From Chlamydiota bacterium (GTDB taxonomy: Bacteria; Chlamydiota; Chlamydiia; Chlamydiales; Rhabdochlamydiaceae): a DNA stretch of 6,194 nucleotides. Below the pieces are notes generated by a model. That model did no database searches. It was not told the DNA's origin and saw only the letters and a list, made by a program, of their open reading frames with translations. The DNA is taken from contig JAAKFB010000110.1 in assembly GCA_011065235.1 (NCBI GenBank), positions 1-6,194 of the forward strand, in the 5' to 3' direction. Made by a program: the position numbers and the translations under genes. Below are positions 1-5,660 of the stretch, piece by piece (positions within the stretch are counted from its first letter, which is position 1; each line of letters begins with the position of its first letter).

Positions 1-122
1 TTTGTCAAAACTGTGGAAGCCTTCAGCACAGCGACTTAAATGCTAGTCGAAATCTTCTGAGGCTCGGTCTATCTGCCGATAGATCGACCGGTGCTGTAAA
101 CCACCGGCATGTTGCCGCCTAA
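1..122 (+). CDS. tnpB: TnpB-family (IS200/IS605 OrfB) RNA-guided nuclease, C-terminal fragment, cut by window edge
   Basis: Read from base 3, the frame gives 39 codons to a TAA at 120-122. They begin CQNCGS and continue HSDLNASRNLLRLGLS. This is the end of a TnpB/OrfB protein: the second CxxC pair of the zinc ribbon, followed by the RuvC-III motif D-x-N-A-S-x-N-L-L, whose Asp is a catalytic residue. TnpB proteins are RNA-guided DNA nucleases carried by IS605-type elements, where they act at donor sites during transposition. Only the tail is visible, so it cannot be judged whether the full gene or a TnpA transposase lies to the left, or whether the gene is intact. The tail after NLL (RLGLSADRSTGAVNHRHVAA) has an ordinary length for the family. 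The gene converges on the PotA-like gene on the other strand. Confidence 0.85.
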   Translation, partial: CQNCGSLQHSDLNASRNLLRLGLSADRSTGAVNHRHVAA

Positions 123-157
123 GTGCGGACAATAAAGCTTTCGCCTTTAGGCGAGAG
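64..157 (+). ncRNA. Probable 3' scaffold of a TnpB-associated omega RNA (reRNA)
   Basis: The tnpB 3' end and the bases after it fold into successive hairpins. The first is a 10-bp stem, 64-73 with 78-87, with a TGCC loop and one G-T wobble. The second is a 6-bp GC-rich stem, 88-93 with 102-107, with an 8-base loop. The third is an 8-bp stem just past the stop codon (138-145 with 150-157). In IS605-type elements the guide RNA is made from this place: it overlaps the tnpB 3' end, runs to the element's right end, and takes its guide from the flanking DNA. The stems are seen directly; the RNA identity is inferred from position and family. Both RNA ends are unknown, so the limits given are those of the visible stems. 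Confidence 0.45.
138..157. terminator. Hairpin between convergent tnpB and potA-like genes: IS right-end palindrome and/or bidirectional terminator
   Basis: CTTTCGCC (138-145) pairs with GGCGAGAG (150-157) around a TTTA loop, giving eight pairs including one G-T. It lies between the two convergent stop codons (120-122 plus, 162-164 minus). On the plus strand it is followed by the T-rich TTGTTTACTTTT, and on the minus strand by CTTTATTGT, so it could stop transcription from both sides. IS200/IS605 elements also carry a subterminal hairpin near the right cleavage site, so the structure may serve the transposon as well. The exact element boundary cannot be fixed without an empty-site comparison. 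Confidence 0.5.
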
Positions 158-161
158 TTGT

Positions 162-1253
162 TTACTTTTCTAGTAACACCGCATTTTTCTTTTGCCAATA
201 CAAGTAGACCTCATCATCGTAGTCGATGTCTTCGTGAGGGAAATGTTCTTCGTTTTGCTCAAAGACTTGCACTTTCATTTTGTTCTTTAAAATCACGTTG
301 TATTGGGTGGAGCGTCCGTGGTAGACAATCGAGTGGACAATCCCCTTGAGTTGATTGGAAAAATTTTTCGCTTCTTGTTTTGAGATCAATATTTTCTCTG
401 GACGGATGCTCATGACGAGATCATAACCTTCTTGCATCCACTCTTTTTTCTTGGGAATGTAGATTTTGAAACGGCCAAGATCGGGAATTTCGATTTCGGG
501 TTCTGAGTCAAGCTCGCGTAATTTGCCATACCAGATATTGGTTGTTCCTACAAACCGGGCGACGAATGAAGAGTGGGGGAATTCATAAATTTCCTTAGGC
601 GTTCCGATCTGCTCAATTTCTCCATGGTGGTTCATGATCGCCATCTGGTCGGCGACAGTGAGGGCTTCAAATTGATCGTGGGTGACATAGATAAACGTCG
701 TTTCCAATTTGTCTTGCCATTCGATTAGTTCGAGAAGCATTTTTTCGCGGAGTTTGAAGTCGAGAGCTGCGAGTGGCTCGTCGAGGAGAAGAACATCGGG
801 TTCATTGACGATCGTTCGTGCCAGGGCAACGCGCTGCTGCTGACCGCCAGACAGCTGGCTTGGAAGTTTATAGATATGGGCTTCGAGGTGGAAGGCCTCT
901 AAAATTTTAAAGACTTTTTGGTTGATGAGCTCCTTGGGGATCCGTTTGATGCGGAGGCTATAGGCTACATTTTCAAAGACATTGAGATGGGGGAAAAGAG
1001 CGTAATTTTGAAAAACGATATTGATAGGGCGCTCATGGATGGGTTTGCGAGTGATGTCATCGTCGCCGAGGTAAATTTTTCCTTCATCAACGGTGTCGAG
1101 ACCGGCGATCAAACGCAAGAGGGTCGTTTTCCCACATCCGCTGGGCCCTAAGAGGGCAAAAAACTTCCCGCCGGGGATCATCAGGTTGGTTTTGGGTAAA
1201 ATGACCTGGCCATGGATCGCTTTGGATAAGTCTTCAATTTTGATGTTGCGCAT
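162..1253 (-). CDS. potA: PotA-like ABC transporter ATP-binding protein (spermidine/putrescine type)
   Basis: This is a complete 363-residue cytoplasmic ATPase expected to energise a polyamine-type import permease. All ABC motifs are present: Walker A GPSGCGKT (36-43), Q-loop Gln82, signature LSGGQQQR (134-141), Walker B VLLLDEP (154-160), D-loop ALD (163-165) and switch His192. The C-terminal part, from about residue 235, carries the TOBE-type regulatory region with MSIRPEKI (281-288), typical of PotA and related CUT1-like ATPases. The length fits PotA (about 370-380 residues). ATG at 1253 is the only reasonable start: the open frame continues upstream antisense to trxB but that stretch shows no family similarity. 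No good Shine-Dalgarno site precedes it. No permease or binding-protein gene follows, because the IS605-type relic begins 39 bases beyond the stop. Iron, sulfate or other CUT1-family substrates remain possible. Confidence 0.85.
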   Translation of the reverse strand: MRNIKIEDLSKAIHGQVILPKTNLMIPGGKFFALLGPSGCGKTTLLRLIAGLDTVDEGKIYLGDDDITRKPIHERPINIVFQNYALFPHLNVFENVAYSLRIKRIPKELINQKVFKILEAFHLEAHIYKLPSQLSGGQQQRVALARTIVNEPDVLLLDEPLAALDFKLREKMLLELIEWQDKLETTFIYVTHDQFEALTVADQMAIMNHHGEIEQIGTPKEIYEFPHSSFVARFVGTTNIWYGKLRELDSEPEIEIPDLGRFKIYIPKKKEWMQEGYDLVMSIRPEKILISKQEAKNFSNQLKGIVHSIVYHGRSTQYNVILKNKMKVQVFEQNEEHFPHEDIDYDDEVYLYWQKKNAVLLEK

Positions 1254-1349
1254 AGCAGAACATTGTACATAACTCGCATATTTTCCTGGAACTAATCCCT
1301 GTTTTTTAGTAAAACTTTTAACTTTGAGAACAGGAAATGGGATAGCCTC
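1254..1349. promoter_or_regulatory. Divergent intergenic region between potA-like gene and trxB
   Basis: These 96 bases separate two divergently read genes, so promoters for both should lie here. For the leftward gene, TATGTACAAT (minus strand, about 1262-1271) resembles a -10 region, but no convincing -35 box sits at the right distance. For trxB I see only AT-rich runs (TTTTTTAGTAAAACTTTTAAC, about 1303-1323), with no clear sigma-70 pair. GGGA at 1339-1342, seven bases before the trxB ATG, or AGGA at 1332-1335, 14 bases before it, may be its ribosome binding site. The promoter role is inferred from gene arrangement. Confidence 0.4.
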
Positions 1350-2303
1350 ATGCAAAAAAGAAAACTTGTCATCATCGGGTCGGGGCCTGCGGGCCATACA
1401 GCTGCGATTTATGCATCGCGCGCAAATCTCGAACCGCTTCTGTACGAAGGATTTTATTCGGGGACAGCGGGAGGCCAACTCATGACGACCACCGACGTCG
1501 AAAATTACCCCGGTTTTCCCGAGGGGATCCAAGGACCCGAATTGATGATCCGTTGCCGGAGCCAAGCTGAGCGTTTTGGTACAGAAATTTTGACAGAAGA
1601 CGTCAATAAGATTGACCTTTCCTCTCATCCTTTCAAGGTGATAGGCAGTAAGACAGAAGTGATGGCAGATAGCCTCATCATTGCGACAGGGGCGACAGCC
1701 AAACGCCTCGACGTGGAGGGAACGCGCGATGGAGAATTTTGGCAAAAAGGGGTCACGGCGTGTGCGGTCTGCGATGGGGCAGCACCTATCTTTCGAGAGA
1801 AAGACCTCTTTGTGATTGGAGGGGGAGATAGCGCCTGTGAAGAGGCCATTTTCCTCACAAAATACGGTTCCAAAGTCTATTTGGTGCACAGACGAGATGA
1901 ATTGCGCGCTTCAAAAATCATGGGAGAGAGGGCCATCAAGCATCCTAAAATCGAAGTTCTTTGGGATCAAGAAATTACTATAGTCGAAGGAGATGATGTA
2001 GTCCGCTCTGTCACCATCAAAAATGTAAAAACAGGTGCAGAGGAAAAGCGGGATGCAGGGGGAGTCTTTTTTGCAATCGGCTTCAATCCCAACACCGCGT
2101 TTTTAGATGGCCAGCTTGAGCTAGAAGAGAATAAATATCTCAAAGTGGCACCTGGAGCTACAACGACGAGTGTGGAAGGAGTCTTTGCCGCAGGAGATGT
2201 CTATGATCATGTCTATCGCCAGGCAGTCTCTGCAGCGGGAAGTGGATGCATGGCAGCTCTAGATGCCGAGCGGTGGCTCAGTGCTAAAGGACTCATCGAT
2301 TGA
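1350..2303 (+). CDS. trxB: Thioredoxin reductase (NADPH), FAD flavoprotein
   Basis: This 317-residue protein is full length for low-molecular-weight thioredoxin reductase, which passes electrons from NADPH through FAD and a CxxC pair to thioredoxin in the cytoplasm. Visible motifs are the FAD dinucleotide fold GSGPAG (10-15), GGQLMTTTDVENYPGFP (41-57), the redox-active CAVC (138-141) followed by DGA, the NADPH fold GGGDSA (157-162), HRRDELRAS (180-188) that contacts the NADPH 2'-phosphate, and the C-terminal FAD motif FAAGD (279-283). CAVC in place of the common CATC agrees with chlamydial TrxB as I remember it. The gene is divergent from the potA-like gene. Its TGA overlaps the TTG start of the next gene, so the two form one transcription unit. 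A thioredoxin system would supply reducing power relevant to an envelope built on disulfide bonds. Confidence 0.96.
   Translation: MQKRKLVIIGSGPAGHTAAIYASRANLEPLLYEGFYSGTAGGQLMTTTDVENYPGFPEGIQGPELMIRCRSQAERFGTEILTEDVNKIDLSSHPFKVIGSKTEVMADSLIIATGATAKRLDVEGTRDGEFWQKGVTACAVCDGAAPIFREKDLFVIGGGDSACEEAIFLTKYGSKVYLVHRRDELRASKIMGERAIKHPKIEVLWDQEITIVEGDDVVRSVTIKNVKTGAEEKRDAGGVFFAIGFNPNTAFLDGQLELEENKYLKVAPGATTTSVEGVFAAGDVYDHVYRQAVSAAGSGCMAALDAERWLSAKGLID
2286..2291 (+). promoter_or_regulatory. Ribosome binding site for the TTG-started envelope protein gene
   Basis: AAAGGA lies inside the last codons of trxB, eight bases before the TTG at 2300. Its good spacing decides the start: the TTG yields a proper signal peptide (M-KKTLFALLLIPQFCFA), while the next in-frame ATG is about 125 codons further on and would destroy the protein. 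Confidence 0.65.
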
Positions 2304-3112
2304 AGAAAACCCTCTTTGCTTTGCTACTAATTCCTCAATTTTGCTTCGCAGTGCAAGAAAAGCCCTGGTACGGGGATTTTTGTGAATTTCATTTTCGTCC
2401 CCAATATAATTACAATTTTTTCAATGATGTCGATAATGGCATTCCCCAACTCAATAGCACCTTTCACACCCATGTGCTAGCAGGTACACTAGAGGTCACG
2501 ATTCCCGAATGCTGGAACTGGGAACTTGAGCTCGAATTTGCCGATACCAGTTCAGTATCTTGGGGCTACCGGAGCTTTGCCTTGCAAGTCCGTCGGCTGT
2601 GGCTCGACGACATCTGTGGGGACCCGGTGAGTCTCTCGACAGGGTTTGTCTACCGCGACGCCTCATCGCGCATGCGAGATGCGCTGAGCACCCCCTATCA
2701 TGCACGGGCGAACTTTGAAGTGCACACTGCTGTTGGCAAAGAGTGGAGCCATAGATGCTATTGGGTCTTTCGCACATTCGGCGTCGTGGCAATCGGGCAG
2801 GGGACAGAGGGCTTTCCTTGGCTTCGCGGAGATCTCTATTTTTTATTCAATTATCAAGACTGTCACCAATTTCGTCTTTACGGGCAGAGCTACTTTGGCT
2901 TGGGCAATCGCGATACAGTGCGCATCGATGATTTTGATGGCTGGGCCAAAATTGCCCATCACAGCATCGATTTAGGAGCGAGCTATCGCTACCAATTTGG
3001 GTGCTATGGGAATTTACGGTTTGATTATTTGTACAGAGTATATGCCCACAGCTACCCCGAGCACGTGAACTTCTTCATCTTCACGTACGACTTTCCTTTT
3101 TCTTTGTTTTAA
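2300..3112 (+). CDS. Predicted secreted, cysteine-containing outer-membrane beta-barrel-like protein
   Basis: This 270-residue protein is one I cannot assign to a named family. It starts on TTG, sharing TTGA with the trxB stop, which implies translational coupling. Residues 1-17 form a classic signal peptide (two Lys, hydrophobic LFALLLI core, likely cleavage after FCFA). The mature part has many short alternating, aromatic-rich stretches (FHFRPQYNYNFF, WNWELELEFA, LYFLFNYQDCHQFRLYGQSYFG, given here only as landmarks at about 30-41, 72-81 and 179-200). It ends FFIFTYDFPFSLF, and a terminal Phe is usual for outer-membrane barrels recognised by the Bam machinery. Six cysteines remain after cleavage (28, 71, 106, 153, 188, 235), many for a barrel; chlamydial envelope proteins are known for disulfide cross-linking. 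Barrel topology and outer-membrane location are inferred. A secreted soluble beta protein is the alternative. Confidence 0.75.
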   Translation: MKKTLFALLLIPQFCFAVQEKPWYGDFCEFHFRPQYNYNFFNDVDNGIPQLNSTFHTHVLAGTLEVTIPECWNWELELEFADTSSVSWGYRSFALQVRRLWLDDICGDPVSLSTGFVYRDASSRMRDALSTPYHARANFEVHTAVGKEWSHRCYWVFRTFGVVAIGQGTEGFPWLRGDLYFLFNYQDCHQFRLYGQSYFGLGNRDTVRIDDFDGWAKIAHHSIDLGASYRYQFGCYGNLRFDYLYRVYAHSYPEHVNFFIFTYDFPFSLF

Positions 3113-3113
3113 C

Positions 3114-3138
3114 CACAGAGAGCACAGAGGACACAGAG
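3114..3138 (+). repeat. Three CACAGAG units at 9-base period (dispersed-repeat type motif)
   Basis: Directly after the TAA at 3110-3112 comes AACCACAGAG followed by AG-CACAGAG and GA-CACAGAG. CACAGAG thus begins at 3114, 3123 and 3132, with two variable bases between units. AGGACAC (3128-3134) can pair with GTGTCCT (3161-3167) to make a loose 7-bp stem. Motifs of the form 'accacagagg-cacagag' recur as dispersed intergenic repeats in many bacterial genomes, as I recall, though I cannot check copy number here. A weak terminator role for the gene upstream is possible. Confidence 0.55.
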
Positions 3139-3175
3139 ATTTTTGAAAAAAAACTTCTGAGTGTCCTACGTGGAG

Positions 3176-3223
3176 GAAAAAGATGGCTTTTATTGGAGGT
3201 GGAATGAATTCAGAGAAGGTCTC
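3176..3223 (+). repeat. Left copy of a 48-base imperfect inverted repeat
   Basis: The sequence from G3176 through the peptide-coding ATGGCTTTTATTGGAGG... to TCTC at 3223 matches the minus strand of 4387-4340 at 43 of 48 positions by eye, without gaps. Two of the five differences are synonymous in the shared reading frame. The copies face each other across 1,116 bases holding the 340-residue ORF. Matching stops abruptly on both sides. This is seen directly; whether it is a recombination site, a duplicated gene start or the end of a mobile cassette is open. Confidence 0.75.
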
Positions 3224-3332
3224 TAATAGTGACGAGAATTTTGATGCGCCCGCCCTGGTTATTCTCCTAATTTTTTTCTCAGTTCTTCATATGAAATTTC
3301 AGAAAAAAAAAGAAGCATGTCTCCCATTTTAA
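3183..3332 (+). pseudogene. Small ORF, likely 5' remnant of a gene sharing the MA(F/L)IGGGMN start
   Basis: ATG at 3183 follows a strong Shine-Dalgarno GGAGG (3172-3176) with six bases spacing, and opens a 49-codon frame to TAA at 3330-3332. It begins MAFIGGGMNSEKVS, then SDENFDAPALVILLIFFSVL. The first 14 residues match the peptide encoded by the inverted copy at 4380. From about codon 26 the frame overlaps the 3' end of the 340-residue gene on the opposite strand, so the later residues are probably accidental. I read it as the surviving start of a gene whose body was lost or inverted away. A real small membrane peptide is possible because of the hydrophobic run at residues 24-35. SDENFD also occurs in the membrane protein at 4518-5660 (residues 20-25), perhaps by chance. 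Confidence 0.35.
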
Positions 3333-4281
3333 TATCTAAAAATGCATGAAAAAGATCTGTTATTTTTTCATCGTGTGCATTTAAATTCGGAATTATTGCC
3401 TCTGGAATAGGAATGCACCCGAGCAAGGCCATTCTAGATTTTACAAATTGAAGGTTTAAACCTGTACATTGTTTCATCTTATTTATATAAAATTTTAGTA
3501 TCATATCAATATTTGGCTTGATCTTGAGCGCTTCAAAAATTTGCTGATAAATAGAATCAGCAATAGCATTAAAAATTTTAACAAGGTTTCCGCGAGATTT
3601 AGTGTCAAGCGGTTCTGGACCTTCTTTATCAGCGGAATTTATAGCTAATCGCATTTTATTTAAATTAAATGTTAATTCATCCAAATTGCTATTTGTGTTT
3701 AAAATGTCTTTTTTAAATAAAAAATCAAAACAGTTATTTTGTTTTATAATAGATTTAAGATAACGGTCAGTTAATTCATAAAATAAATCAATATTTGGAA
3801 AGATTCTATCACTAATAGTTTTAGCTAATTCATATCCACGAGGGGAAAATGCACAGTTTATATGAACTACAGAGGGGTTGGGATTAAAAGGTGATATTCT
3901 ATCAGTTAATTCCCTCAGTGCAAGCTGCCCAAATGAATTACGAACCTCGCATGAATAACCAGGCAGTTTAAAATTACCCATGCTAACTGGTGCATCCGGA
4001 ACATCTTCGTACACATCCAATCTAATAAACTGACTTATCCTTCCGGAATCTTTTTCTCGATAAATATCTAAAAATTTCGTTTGTTCTAATTGAGATTTAA
4101 TAAAGTTAACTCCTAACTCTCTGCCCCAAAACGCATGCTTTGTTAGTTCATTGAGTTCTCCAGCTAAAACAGGAATAAGAGATGGAAAATTTTTTGTTGG
4201 CCAAATAATACGCTCTCTAGTAGATCTAGAATACTCACTAAACTCTATAGAACTATTGGATCTTAACCCAGTTAGAAACAT
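3259..4281 (-). CDS. Unrecognised 340-residue soluble protein, possibly the body of an interrupted longer gene
   Basis: I recognise no family. The frame is long, AT-rich and protein-like, with no signal peptide or membrane segment and a mixed helical character: KTISDRIFPNIDLFYELTDRYL (about 154-175) and KIFNAIADSIYQQIFEALKI (about 235-254) look amphipathic. The C-terminus is SYEELRKKLGE. The ATG at 4281 has no real Shine-Dalgarno (AAAGAAAA only). Upstream in the same frame are 15 sense codons, a TGA at 4327-4329, then 17 codons back to an ATG at 4380 encoding MALIGGGMNPEKISYTY, the right copy of the inverted repeat. The original start may therefore be at 4380, with the gene now broken or read through. 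It lies downstream of the dioxygenase-membrane protein pair on the same strand after a 136-base gap, and its stop overlaps the small plus-strand ORF. Confidence 0.65.
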   Translation of the reverse strand: MFLTGLRSNSSIEFSEYSRSTRERIIWPTKNFPSLIPVLAGELNELTKHAFWGRELGVNFIKSQLEQTKFLDIYREKDSGRISQFIRLDVYEDVPDAPVSMGNFKLPGYSCEVRNSFGQLALRELTDRISPFNPNPSVVHINCAFSPRGYELAKTISDRIFPNIDLFYELTDRYLKSIIKQNNCFDFLFKKDILNTNSNLDELTFNLNKMRLAINSADKEGPEPLDTKSRGNLVKIFNAIADSIYQQIFEALKIKPNIDMILKFYINKMKQCTGLNLQFVKSRMALLGCIPIPEAIIPNLNAHDEKITDLFHAFLDIKMGDMLLFFSEISYEELRKKLGE

Positions 4282-4326
4282 TTTAAATTTTCTTTGGTAA
4301 AAAGTGCATGAAATTGATTCTTGTTT

Positions 4327-4380
4327 TCAGTATGTATAGGAGATCTTCTCTGGATTCATTCCTCCACCAATAAGAGCCAT
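4327..4380 (-). pseudogene. In-frame 17-codon leader ended by TGA, just upstream of the 340-residue ORF
   Basis: ATG at 4380 opens MALIGGGMNPEKISYTY and stops at TGA 4327-4329. The frame is exactly that of the ORF starting at 4281 (99 bases, 33 codons apart), and no other stop intervenes. The first 14 residues are conserved in the left inverted copy, where the frame continues past this point, so coding constraint on this peptide is plausible. The sequence before the ATG (GTAGTGAAAAAG) lacks the GGAGG found at the left copy. The frame is also open for 17 codons before the ATG (IELEELLVVKK just upstream) as far as a TGA at 4432-4434, so the peptide could be internal to an older, longer reading frame rather than a start. 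A short regulatory leader is less likely but not excluded. Confidence 0.4.
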
Positions 4381-4387
4381 CTTTTTC
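4340..4387 (-). repeat. Right copy of the 48-base imperfect inverted repeat
   Basis: On the minus strand this reads GAAAAAGATGGCTCTTATTG and onward to GATCTC at 4340, matching 3176-3223 at 43 of 48 positions. It stands upstream of the 340-residue ORF and in frame with it. Upstream of the repeat the two copies differ completely: the left copy has a GGAGG ribosome site and the right copy has none. Confidence 0.75.
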
Positions 4388-4517
4388 ACTACGAGAAGCT
4401 CTTCAAGCTCAATTTGAGTTTGCTCGATTTTTCATAGAGCTCCTAGAGAAAAATCTTGACTTTTGGCAGCAAAAGCAATTCACATGCACACTCTTGTACT
4501 ACTTAAAAAATTGCAAA

Positions 4518-5660
4518 TCAAAATAAAACTTTAGAAAGACCTTCAAGACCATTTTGTTTTTCCTGATCTAAGTTTAAATAAGAAGAGAATACTCCTGTTT
4601 GCAATGTAGTAATAAAATCACTGGCAGGAACATTAGAAGATAAATCTCTTGCCAATTCCTCCATTATTAAACCTATATCTTCTCTATGAGAGGATTCAGG
4701 CTCTTTAACAACAACTAGCTTTTTCTTTCTTAAATTAAACATGGTTACACAACTTTTTGCTATTGGAATAATTTGACCGGGAGTTGCAGTTAAAATAAAA
4801 AAACTAACTGCTGCCTGAACGGGAACCTGTCCAGTAACTCCCAATAAAAGCACCGTCATGCCTGATGAAACAAGTCCTGTGCTTACGGTACCGTAAAGGA
4901 GTTTTTTCCTTTTTTGGTAGAGATGGAAAGTAATATCTGTTTTTAAATCCGATACGCTTGATTGTACATGAGATATTTTTTTTTCTTTTAAAGCTGAAAT
5001 GTTTTTCTGGCATATTACAAGATCTAGAGTAGTAGAGAGAAAATCGTAGATATTTTTAGTTAAAATTAGAGCTAGTGCTGGAATCGCAGTATCCTCAGAA
5101 CCTTTTATTCCCGCAGTTGTAAAAGTTGGAGAACTAGAAATAAGTCCTGTTCCCAATAGTTGAAAACCCCCATTTAGTATATTCACAGCCGAAGCAAGTG
5201 CGGTATGGGAAAGCCTTAAAAATCTCACATTGTTAATGGAATTAATTGAATTTTTCATCGGCGTAGGAATATCTTTTTTTTGCACAATTCTTCTGAAATT
5301 CCAAGTATTTCTTCCTGACAAACCAGATAATATCATCAAAGCAAGTCCTGTTACTATTATAGAGAAAGAATTAATTATATTAATTTCATTGCTCTTATAA
5401 GTAACTCCATTTGCACTATCTCCTCCATGGTTTTGTACGCTTGAAAAATATATAATAAACAAGACAGAGTAGAATATTTTATTGGCAACACTCAATAAAG
5501 TATAAGGAAGAAACTCATTAATATTTTCCTCTCCAGCTACCTTATTACAATCTTTCAAAACATTGAAAAATATGAGTCTATCAGGGTCGAAATTTTCATC
5601 ACTTGAATGTTCTAAAGATAATAACGGAGCTGTTTCTCCAACACTTGCAGTACCATTCAT
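4518..5660 (-). CDS. Predicted six-helix membrane protein of unknown function
   Basis: This 380-residue protein is of no family I recognise. Six hydrophobic segments are visible: about 54-75, 94-116, 153-174, 192-217, 254-276 and 281-303. They fall into three hairpin-like pairs separated by charged stretches such as RRIVQKKD (123-130), KEKK (225-228) and YQKRKKLL (248-255). The N-terminal ~50 residues are acidic and polar (SSDENFDPDR at 19-28), and the C-terminal ~70 residues, after RKKK (311-314), are soluble and acidic. There is no cleavable signal peptide. ATG at 5660 overlaps the dioxygenase TGA as ATGA and is preceded by AAGGGGG, so start and coupling are firm. Paired hydrophobic hairpins also occur in chlamydial inclusion-membrane proteins, but six segments with large soluble ends do not specifically argue for that. 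A transporter partner for the dioxygenase's substrate or product is another guess. Confidence 0.75.
   Translation of the reverse strand: MNGTASVGETAPLLSLEHSSDENFDPDRLIFFNVLKDCNKVAGEENINEFLPYTLLSVANKIFYSVLFIIYFSSVQNHGGDSANGVTYKSNEINIINSFSIIVTGLALMILSGLSGRNTWNFRRIVQKKDIPTPMKNSINSINNVRFLRLSHTALASAVNILNGGFQLLGTGLISSSPTFTTAGIKGSEDTAIPALALILTKNIYDFLSTTLDLVICQKNISALKEKKISHVQSSVSDLKTDITFHLYQKRKKLLYGTVSTGLVSSGMTVLLLGVTGQVPVQAAVSFFILTATPGQIIPIAKSCVTMFNLRKKKLVVVKEPESSHREDIGLIMEELARDLSSNVPASDFITTLQTGVFSSYLNLDQEKQNGLEGLSKVLF

Noticed and set aside
918..1151. 77-codon plus-strand frame inside the PotA-like gene
   Set aside because: It is an antisense shadow of the ATPase domain with no recognisable protein features.
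1254..1889. Long N-terminal extension of the PotA-like frame on the minus strand
   Set aside because: It lies antisense to trxB, whose motifs are unmistakable, and shows no ABC-family similarity; the ATP-binding domain starts normally at ATG 1253.
2496..2975. Two open frames (minus 2496-2792, plus 2700-2975) within the envelope protein gene
   Set aside because: They overlap a gene with a clear signal peptide and barrel-like pattern; their Arg/Cys/Ser-rich compositions look like off-frame reading of GC-richer DNA.
4404..4422. CAAGCTCA/TGAGTTTG hairpin as a terminator after the membrane protein gene
   Set aside because: On the minus strand, where the gene is read, the stem contains an A-C mismatch and no T-run follows, so it is not a convincing terminator.
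4409..4435. 8-codon frame MKNRANSN with an AGGAG site (4440-4444) upstream
   Set aside because: Too short to support as a gene; the spacing of only four bases and lack of any conserved partner make it likely chance.
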